Source of the DNA: Schistosoma haematobium
Taxonomy: Eukaryota; Platyhelminthes; Trematoda; Strigeidida; Schistosomatidae
Direction of reading: 5' to 3'
Assembly: GCF_000699445.3 (NCBI RefSeq)
Contig: NC_067198.1
Span: 37,299,523 to 37,363,522, forward strand
Length of the DNA stretch: 64,000 nt
The notes under the pieces were generated by a model. It was not told where the DNA came from. It did not search any database and was given only the letters and a program-made list of their open reading frames with translations. The number at the start of each line of letters is the position of its first letter. The stretch's first letter is position 1. Shown here piece after piece: positions 57,501-64,000 of this stretch. Position numbers and translations under genes: made by a program.

Positions 57501-58390
57501 AAGAATTTTCTCAAGGTCTTATTAGAGCTGCTCAGAAATCGTCCATAAATAACAGTCCCATCGGATAGTCAGCACATACATCAAACTTATTTCACTGTTT
57601 GCTTTATTTAATTTTACTGTTCTATTCCAGCTTTCTCGTCAGCTTGGCTAGGTAATTGGAAATTCGTAACTACAGGAGAACAACATGAATCTAAAAGTTC
57701 AGCTAACCTGGGAAGACAATATTGCCACCCGGTAGTTGTGCATCTTCGTTCGTAGCGTAGAAATAAGCCCCATTATTTATGTAGGCAGTTCCTCGCATCA
57801 GTTTCCTGTAATTAAAGTGACTATCAAAGCCTACAACAACGGCTTTCACCTAAGGTATAACATAACTAACTAGTCTTACGTTTGGTCTTAATTCTACTCC
57901 ATGAAGAGGATTAGACGAGTCGGCTGGGAAGTCAGGCTAGGAAATATGAATTGGAATAGATTGACGTTACTCCGATTCCAAAGTGAGATACTCCAGATTC
58001 ATTTAATTCAGTGCTGATTCCGCTTTCACCAACCACATACACCTCCCCGTCTGATATTTTTTCTCGAAGAAAACAAGCAGCAACACGAGCCGTACATATT
58101 ATATTTCTCTGAGAAAATGAATCAATTACACATCATACTTCCGATACTGGGAGTCCCAAGCCATTACATTTGGAGACGTATTCTTTTACAGATCTTCTGC
58201 TATTATTCGTAATTAAAAAAACATTCTTTTTGCGGTCGAACAAATATTGTATAAGTGCTTGAGCCGATGGAATAAGGACGTTAGAATTCCAGATAACACC
58301 TTAAACATCAAGAAATTGACAACCCTCACCATCACAGTCAAAAAGGAAAGTATCACAGAAGCGCAGAACTGAAGAAGCGACCTTGGCCAT
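51406..58390 (-). CDS. HAD phosphatase of the PGP/PDXP type (phosphoglycolate / 4-nitrophenyl phosphatase-like), complete
   Basis: Exons, in reading order: 58390-58330, 58299-58139, 58108-57971, 57849-57708, 56009-55868, 51583-51406. They total 822 nt, giving 273 residues and TAA. HAD phosphatases use an aspartyl-phosphate intermediate; the family acts on phosphoglycolate, pyridoxal phosphate and related small phosphates in the cytosol. Motif I is FLFDCDGVIW (Asp18, Asp20), motif II LITNNS (Thr51), motif III FGKP (Lys189), motif IV MVGDNLYTDIAFG (Asp214, Asp219). VKAVVVGFDSHFNYRKL and a C2-type cap lie between II and III. Length is slightly below vertebrate PGP. All splice sites are GT/AG and phases agree. 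Introns 1 and 2 are 30 nt each; intron 5 (4.3 kb) holds an RTE copy. Exact substrate unknown. Confidence 0.88.
51800..51906 (-). CDS. Possible first exon of a small gene Y, unknown function
   Basis: ATG at 51906 starts MAGTANPDIQGGYQYSYHWL, followed by LHHKFWLKTVYV. Support comes from the homologous decayed start at 47324 and the conserved 50-60 bp spacer to the neighbouring X paralogue. The end is uncertain; a GTACGT donor lies at about 51806. It lies inside phosphatase intron 5 on the same strand, so an alternative exon is also possible. Confidence 0.35.
51976..52235 (+). pseudogene. Decayed paralogue of gene X
   Basis: It keeps HRGGWQYALKRMNIIQM and KKKKLIEILFA of the 46991-47272 protein and an AATAAA at 52230-52235. 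It has a TGA after TFNW and a frameshift near the end. Confidence 0.7.
52595..52797 (+). mobile_element. 3' end of a different RTE subfamily
   Basis: Fragments reading LGWGP then [19 protein letters not shown] match the C-terminal end of the main element ([22 protein letters not shown]). The following 3' UTR (TTTCTTTCTACTAACCAATT) is unlike that of the main family. It ends directly where the next RTE copy starts (about 52798). Confidence 0.65.
52798..55222 (+). mobile_element. RTE-like element, 5'-truncated, RT largely open (second inverted pair, right copy)
   Basis: It begins in the endonuclease end (CTTTTCTGTGGCCAACGAAG). RT reads openly at 53125-53799, where a 1-nt deletion breaks CIDHILTL, and again at 53793-54404, with [20 protein letters not shown] and YADD at 54147-54158. 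Trp of TVLWDC is a stop in the two copies of the first inverted pair. After YADD come an internal partial duplication (54280-54425), a stop and a deletion, then the C-terminal LRWLGHV region and the 3' tail (AAATAAAATAAAA). It sits in phosphatase intron 5 on the opposite strand. Confidence 0.88.
55223..55867. other. Phosphatase intron 5, start; nothing recognised
   Basis: AT-rich sequence between the RTE tail and exon 5. Confidence 0.5.
55868..56009 (-). CDS. Phosphatase exon 5 (motifs III and IV)
   Basis: The acceptor is TATTTCTAG and the donor GATAA|GTACGT. It carries FGKPHKPMF with the motif III Lys and MVGD of motif IV. Confidence 0.9.
56905..57420 (+). mobile_element. CR1-like non-LTR element, 3' end fragment
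   Basis: LEKVQRTATKLIPGIAKLPY, then EARLAKLKLF and RRTRGDLITVFKLL are the typical C-terminal block of CR1-clade reverse transcriptases. A stop follows LLVS, and the rest (to about 57340) is traceable in other frames. It lies in phosphatase intron 4, opposite strand. Confidence 0.85.
57430..57530 (+). repeat. Scattered CCCTAA-rich repeat, further copy
   Basis: GATGTCAGTTTGTGACGAAG and CTTAACCCTAACTTCCAACT; a related piece is at 56790-56890 just upstream of the CR1 fragment. Confidence 0.4.
57708..57849 (-). CDS. Phosphatase exon 4 (cap region)
   Basis: VKAVVVGFDSHFNYRKLMRG, then YINNGAYFYATNEDAQLP. This matches the family VRAVVVGFDPHFSY block. It ends in phase 1 (G|GT). Confidence 0.9.
57971..58108 (-). 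CDS. Phosphatase exon 3
   Basis: 46 codons in phase 0: TARVAACFLREKI, EVYVVGESGISTELNESG and VSHFGIG, matching the family region before the cap. Confidence 0.85.
58139..58299 (-). CDS. Phosphatase exon 2 (motif II)
   Basis: It completes the Gly of DCDG, reads VIWNSNVLIPSAQALIQYL, then NVFLITNNSRRSVKEY. It is separated from exons 1 and 3 by introns of exactly 30 nt (58300-58329 and 58109-58138), each GT...AG. Confidence 0.9.
58330..58390 (-). CDS. Phosphatase exon 1 (start codon and motif I)
   Basis: ATG at 58390 in context CAAGAATGG; MAKVASSVLRFCDTFLFDCD. No earlier in-frame ATG fits the family start. Confidence 0.88.
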
Positions 58391-58639
58391 TCTTGAAAAC
58401 TCGCTGTACTAATTCACTATCCAACACCTCGTATGAACCGAATGGTTTCTTTGCATATAGTCGCTCAAAAAAATTCCGGCGTTCAGATCTCTATACGTCA
58501 CACCAAATGTAAAACCGGACAGCTACCTTGAAAGGTATGACTGTCTGTTCAAAGGTAGCATTTTTTAAGCCACACATTCAAATCCAAATAGCTACGCATA
58601 GTATGCATAAGACTGCTGTCATCACATCTTTCGGTTTTG

Positions 58640-59545
58640 GAGGCACGATGCAAAGTTTCAAGCAATTCGTCTGTCTTCAGAGGTCTTTACATATTGTAGA
58701 CACTTGGAAATTGTTCTTGAGGATACCATTGATGGTCAAGACATTCAACCCTTGGAAAATAAAGTGTCAGCTATTGTGATTTACTCACAACTGACCATAA
58801 TCAAGCATCTGGGTACATTTAACAGACTGTTAGGCATTTACCGATGGTTCATGTTGAATTATGAGTCTCTTTTGATCCCACTAAAAGTCTGAATTCTTGG
58901 GAGCCTAAAACTAACAGATCAAGCGACAGTATATATTTACTTATTTACATATCTAATGATAAGAGGTTTAACGTTTTCATTGTGGATGGCATTGCAGTCG
59001 AATGATGCCTTGCACGGTTTAAATTATAGTCCGTAGCTAAAAACGAAATGTCTTTACTTTTTCCTAGTTACTTTATTGATCAGTAAAGTATGAGTTCACG
59101 CGCATATAGAAAGTTACTCAGTGCTGCTACCTGTCTATCTAACGGATCAAGAGCATTAGATTGTGTGACGGATTTGGACAAACAAACGAAAATCACTCTT
59201 CACCCGTTAAAGGGCTTGGAGATGCCGCAAGTATTTGTAATTTGGCAACACTTTGACCAGTAACACTTATAATTGAATCGTGCCCACCTGCTGAGGTCAA
59301 AATTAGTAAGGAAGGTGGTTCGAAGATACATTTGATAGATCATCAATATATCGAGAAGTGACTGATCTAAACTGGCTAGCGGTAGCAGAAGTTCGCACTC
59401 GTGATCTGATTCGGATGCGTGACTGAGTGCCTTCAGCTAAGTGAGTTCATTAAAACTAATGAAGTCAGCATCAAATATAGAAGACTTACAGAGCTATTGA
59501 TTTTGGGGATTTATTTGCCGCTACAAGCTGAAGATTCTTTATGAT
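58640..59545 (+). mobile_element. Ty3/Gypsy pol relic with LTR end
   Basis: LEIVLEDTIDGQDIQPLENK, then VSAIVIYSQ and LGTFNRLLGIYRWFMLNYES match the segment between RT and RNase H of Gypsy polymerases. Decayed sequence follows to TTTTGGGGATTTATTTGCCG ending CTACA (about 59503-59527). This is the same end found inverted at 62455-62490 beside the other Gypsy relic. Many stops. Confidence 0.7.
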
Positions 59546-60164
59546 TGACTTTCAGTCACAACATTACTGAGTGGAAAAAATTCAGACATTTCAGAATTTA
59601 ATCCTTCGGTTAACTATGATATGCTTAAATATGTCGAGTCATAAGTATATCGATGATTTTGTTGGTCGTGACTACCAAAGTGATTTGATCTAAGCATAGA
59701 GATACTTGGATAAAATACCTTGGGAGCATAAACTGATTGTATACAAACCAAAAGAGGTCAAACTGCTGTATTTTGCACAGACGCTGAAAACAAAAGTCAC
59801 GCTTTACAAAATTCGGTTTCATTTTGTATTCCAATCTAACTTATGTGAAAAAGTATGGGTCGTCTACTGTTTTGTGAAGAACCTGACTGTTATGTCTTAT
59901 ACTTTGACCTTCATTGTGCAGAAATCAGGGAGAATGTGTTGTTCTGCTGAGTATTTTCAATTAATATGCCTTGACAAAGAAACAGAGTGTGAAGTACAGA
60001 AGAATTTGGTAGAGTACTTGGATAGTCAAACATCCAAAGATGTGGCTGAAAAAACTTATTTATTCACAGCACTGGCGCACACTGTCCTCTTGGCGGAAAC
60101 TCCTTTTGAGATCCTTCCAAGGTTACAGCCGGTCCCAAGTCTGAATGAAAGAGGAACGTTGAGG
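59546..60164 (+). other. Unusually open reading region, not recognised
   Basis: A 250-codon frame opens at 59706 and runs to 60458; only its 3' part is explained (RTE relic). The first part includes KETECEVQKNLVEYLDSQTS and has no motif I recognise. Confidence 0.3.
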
Positions 60165-60540
60165 ATAACGTTTGCAAACTTATCCCATAGAAAACAACCT
60201 TTGTTAAAAGCCCTGATCAGAAGAAACAATTTGGACCGTATAGACCCTATTTTGGGAAATGAAGGATATTCACTGAGATGTATTATAACGCATCATGGTG
60301 AAAGCCGAGATTCTTCACAAGTAGTAAGGCTGGTGCCCCTTCTGACAATCGGAGGATTAAATAATATAGTTACATGCTATATCTGGACAATGTGGGCGCC
60401 TGAGAGGACCAGTCAAGTAGCTGTGGGAGTGAAAAGATATAACGTAGTAGTGGTTTAGAAAATTGAAACTTCTTAGACTCAGGCTGGACTGGAGATATTG
60501 TCTTCAGGAGAGTTGCTGATTTATTCTGGTTGCGAATAAT
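60165..60540 (+). mobile_element. Decayed RTE (SR2-like) 5' leader and endonuclease start
   Basis: HHGESRDSSQVVRLVPLLTI, then WTMWAPERTSQVAVGVKRYN and, after a stop, TQAGLEILSSGELLIYSGCE. These align to the 25795 fragment ([40 protein letters not shown]). The leader ATCCCATAGAAAACAACC also aligns. Confidence 0.7.
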
Positions 60541-60544
60541 CAAG

Positions 60545-61859
60545 TGCGTCATACACTCAATCAACCTAGCCTCTAACCGATTTGCTCAATTAACCGACCT
60601 TATATGATTTAATCTCTTTTGTCACACAAGCTTTACATAATACTGAACTGTTTTGAAAGGTTAACTATGTGAGCACTACATGAAACAGTGGTTTTTGAAT
60701 GAATAATAATTGAATTATCCTGGACTCCTACAGAGCCATTATTTTGTTGATCTGTATGAATTTGACAGTCTTCTTTCGGCGAAAATATTTATTGGTAAGC
60801 AAGACAGTCGATCAGCACCTCCTATTGTCTAGAGGTTAATGGCTTTAAGTTTAAAACCAAGTGTTACTTTTGTGTGTGACTGATGTCGACAGATATAAGT
60901 AGTATGTAACACCAATTGAAAGTGAAGTGTCTCGCTGCAGAAGGTTAAGAAGATCGAAGAGAAGAGAACGAGAACAGAGAGTGATTGATTTGGAAACGAA
61001 GGAACAGTCAAGTTTGAGATAATCTATTGACATTTTGCTAATGAAGAATTTAATGTATGGTTCTCAGATTTTACAAAGAAATTCTGTAATTCTCTGTTCA
61101 AATACATTTGGTTGTCCCCACTAATGTTCTCATTCACTACATAGCGACCAAAATGCTAATATTCGGTTTGAACTCAGAATAAACGAACAAAAATCTATCC
61201 GATAAAACCAGACTACGTTCTTCTGTAAAGAGTACAGAGCGTCTTTGAGTTACTTGTATTCAGTTATATGAAAAGACAAACTCCCTGCCCAATTTAAACT
61301 GTTCTAATTCAAGAAAGAAAACGAATTATATCAAAAGTACAAAATACTTCAAACCGTGCAGCCTGTTTCATGCAGTTAAGAGTTTCTCTAATACGAACTT
61401 GAATGCTAAACAACAAAAGGAATAGGCAGCAAACAAGAGTTCGATACCCGAGAATCAATAAAACTATTCACAACAAGATGGGATCAGATATCTATCTGCA
61501 GGAATTCCAGCAATCTGTTCAAGCAAACAGTCGAAGGTTAACAGTCACACATCGAAACCCACCATATTCTTGAGCTTAGTCAAACACGAAAACGTGTCAA
61601 TACTCCGGCAATATGCCACAGAAAAATTAAGTGACAGAAGTTAAGTCTTTAACCAAAGTCACATAATAAAAGCCTAGACGAGGGAGACTGAAGGACACAC
61701 AGTGTGGTTAAAAGAGATCTGAGTGAAGGCTTAAATACACGACAGGGTGAAAAAACAAATAAATGGCACTACTGTCCAACAAGAATGCTGTGGAGGGATT
61801 TCCAGAGTTTACTTTCTGTCACATCTAGTTTGAACCGGGGAACAACGAAGATGATGCCG
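60545..61859. other. Nothing recognised
   Basis: No exon or known repeat. A 60-codon frame repeated in two registers on the minus strand near 60851 looks fortuitous. Confidence 0.4.
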
Positions 61860-62110
61860 CCTAAGTTGGTGAATAATTTAGCAGATCTTCGGGAAATAGT
61901 TCATGAAAAGGAGGAATCATGGGTATACGCGTGTACATCTAGCTGATGAACCCCAAATAAATGAAAACTCGCTTTCTGGATTCGACTGCTAACTAGATTC
62001 CATCTGTTCCATATTAATTTGCATCTCAATGACTATATCGAAAAGTTCCAAACTGGATGCCCATATACCAATCAAAACTAATCAAATTTCAGTAAAAAGT
62101 ATCAACAGTG
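61860..62110 (+). repeat. Ribozyme-SINE relic
   Basis: A B-box-like AGGAATCATGGGTATACGCG precedes GTGTACATCTAGCTGATGAA, CCCCAAATAAATGAAAAC and TTTCTGGATTCGACTGCTAA. CTGATGA and GAAA are kept, but stem II no longer pairs. Confidence 0.6.
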
Positions 62111-62439
62111 GGATAATCCAATGCATTTCAAATTGAATTAACATTTGAATTGGTATATGCATAGCAAAGGCTTTAGCGAGGGTAAGAAAACAGGTCTCTC
62201 TGTGTTTGTTAAGCTGTGATTTACCTAGCACATGACTATGAACGATTAGTTTGTTTTGATCGGATGATCTGTGCTTACAATATGTTTAATAATAAAACTT
62301 TATATAAATCCATTTCTGCATCTTCTCGACCATCTCGACTGATGTTCATGAAGGCTAGTTCGACCAACGATAAATAAATCTTTGGGACAGCAGGTAAATT
62401 GACGAAAACACATACAGTTCATCAGATGCAAGAGCTCAT

Positions 62440-64000
62440 CCTTAACATCACCTCTGAACAGTGTGTAGCGGTAAATAAATCCCCAAAATAAATAGCACTA
62501 AGTTTTCGATATGTCGTCAGTAGCCATAGGGATTTGGTTATACGCTTTAACCAAGTCGATTTTCGAAAAGACAGTTGTACCTTTCAAGGTAGCTGTCAAA
62601 TCGTGAATGTGAGGCAACGGGTAACGATCGGGAATGGTTTTCGCGTTCAATCGCCGATAGTCACCAGTTGGACGCCAATCGTTGCTGTCCTTTTTAGGGA
62701 CCATGTGCAACGGAGATGCATATGGGCTACTTGACGGTCGTATGATTCCTAAGTCCATCATGTGATCGAATTCGTTTTTCGCTAACCTTAGCTTTTCAGG
62801 AGCTAGTCGTCGTGCTTTAGAGAATACAGGTGGTCCTGTAGTCGTGATGTGATGTGTAACGTTGCTGGTTACACACGGTAGTTTCGGTTGAGTTTGTTGT
62901 ATCCCAGGGTACTTATCGAGTAGTGGTTGATAGAGTGGGTCTATCATATGTTTAACTGTGACTGGGGATACTCTACAACCAGTAAAAGAAGTTACGCAAA
63001 CGGACAAATTAGTGTTCCCGTCTACTAGCCTCCGTTTGCGCGTATCGATGATCAGATTGTGGTGTTGTAGAAGATCCATACCAATGATTGGTATAGAAAC
63101 ATCTGCAACAACGAAAATCCAGTGTATGGGTTTGCGTAAACCCACGTTAAGGTAAACGTACCTTTTGCCATACGTAGCGATCGGTTTTCCGTTTGCCGCC
63201 TGTAAGTTTAGGGTCGATTCGTGTAGTCGGTCGTTAGGATTTGCTGGGAGAACGCTAACTCCTGCGCCAGTGTCGACGAGGTAGCGAACTCTCGTTGTCA
63301 CATCTGTGACGAATAACAGACGGCTTTGTTCGCCGGCTACGGTTGCCGTTAACGCGTGCCGGCTTGGAAGTTTCCCGAATTGTTTTTCGAATCAGTCGGT
63401 TTCGTGTTGGGAAAATTGCAGGGTTTTCTGCAATTTCTGGAAAACTTTCCATACTGGTTATGATACCAACACCAGTCGGGGTTATCTGTCTCTCGTGGTC
63501 TAGAGACAGATCGCTTACGAGAAATGCTTCTACGTGGTGTGCGCGATCTCTTACGGTCGGTACGAAGACTAAGATAACGCGTGAGTGTGTGACATAAGTC
63601 GGTTATATCATTCTGAGTCGTGTGAGGCTTTTCTTTGACTGAAAATACCTCGGTAGTAGAAGGTTTCGTAATTTCTAGAATGCGGTCGGCAGGTGCAGCT
63701 AGCTCGTCTAAGGCGTTGTTCTGGAACGAGACCAGAACTGCTTGCACCTGTTGGGGAAGTTTTGACAAGAGTTGTTTGAATAGACCTTCGTCGAAAGTTC
63801 TTAGGCCTATAACCTCTCTCATCCGTTGCAACATGTCCGTCGCAGAACCGTGTTGCAGGTCAATGTTATTGAAGAGTTGATCTAACCTTTGTCGATCGGT
63901 TAGGTCTCCTCGTTTAAGAATCGAGCGTTTTAAGATTTCGTAAGGATCGGAAACATCACTAGTAAACATACTAGGTGTTACGTACCTGTTGAATTCGCGC
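62440..64000 (-). mobile_element. Ty3/Gypsy LTR retrotransposon (CsRn1/Kabuki-type Gag), internally deleted
   Basis: Read from the window end on the minus strand. Gag runs from at least 63969 to 63349, with zinc knuckle CWYHNQYGKFSRNCRKPC (C-X2-H-X9-C-X3-C) after an Arg/Ser-rich stretch. It is followed in another frame by protease ([25 protein letters not shown]) and RT start ([20 protein letters not shown], then YPLPHIHDL and [15 protein letters not shown]) to 62498. Pol stops abruptly after this block. The next 60 bases hold only the terminal TTTATTTTGGGGATTTATTT region seen in the other relic. Most of RT, RNase H and integrase is therefore deleted. The 5' end lies beyond the window. Confidence 0.88.

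Noticed and set aside
60829..61033. Two overlapping 60-codon minus-strand frames
   Set aside because: They are the same DNA in two registers with no motif or repeat support.

Overview
The window looks like a flatworm nuclear genome, most probably a blood fluke (Schistosoma; I cannot fix the species). The evidence is an AT-rich sequence, spliced genes with very long repeat-filled introns, two introns of only 30 nt in one gene, and a characteristic repeat set: RTE-type and CR1-type non-LTR elements, a Ty3/Gypsy element with a CsRn1/Kabuki-type C-X2-H-X9-C-X3-C Gag knuckle, and tRNA-headed short repeats carrying hammerhead-ribozyme sequence like the SM-alpha family described from Schistosoma.

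Two host genes can be built by hand. On the + strand, six exons between 8119 and 44652 encode the C-terminal part (about 1,247 residues) of a GIT-type ARF GTPase-activating protein: both Spa2-homology repeats, a coiled coil and the C-terminal helical (paxillin-binding type) domain. The ArfGAP and ankyrin exons must lie upstream. On the - strand, six exons between 58390 and 51406 give a complete 273-residue HAD phosphatase of the PGP/PDXP type with all four catalytic motifs. Between them lies a duplicated, head-to-head pair of small genes (46988-47370 and 51800-52236) in which each copy seems to have kept a different member.

Most of the rest is mobile DNA. An RTE-like element occurs as two near-identical inverted copies, 1-3598 (+) and 16240-19856 (-). 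They share a nested insertion and a nonsense mutation, and they flank two GIT exons. A second inverted pair of the same family (48158-49443 and 53942-55222) flanks the last exon of the phosphatase. Older relics of this and other RTE families are at 3600-5757, 10603-10930, 25536-26010, 31570-31790, 32310-33230, 52595-52797 and 60165-60540. A CR1 tail lies at 56905-57420 and Gypsy relics at 58640-59545 and 62440-64000. About fifteen ribozyme-SINE copies or relics are scattered through the window; only the copy at 45475-45874 keeps a complete hammerhead core, and it is followed by a partial second unit.

The most interesting features are the inverted repeats around functional exons, the intact hammerhead SINE, a 292-bp unit bounded by short inverted repeats that starts with a U6 snRNA-like sequence (5784-6075), a non-autonomous element that shares its 3' tail with the RTE element it inserted into, and the reciprocal decay of the duplicated gene pair. 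All identifications come from reading the sequence; no database search was possible.
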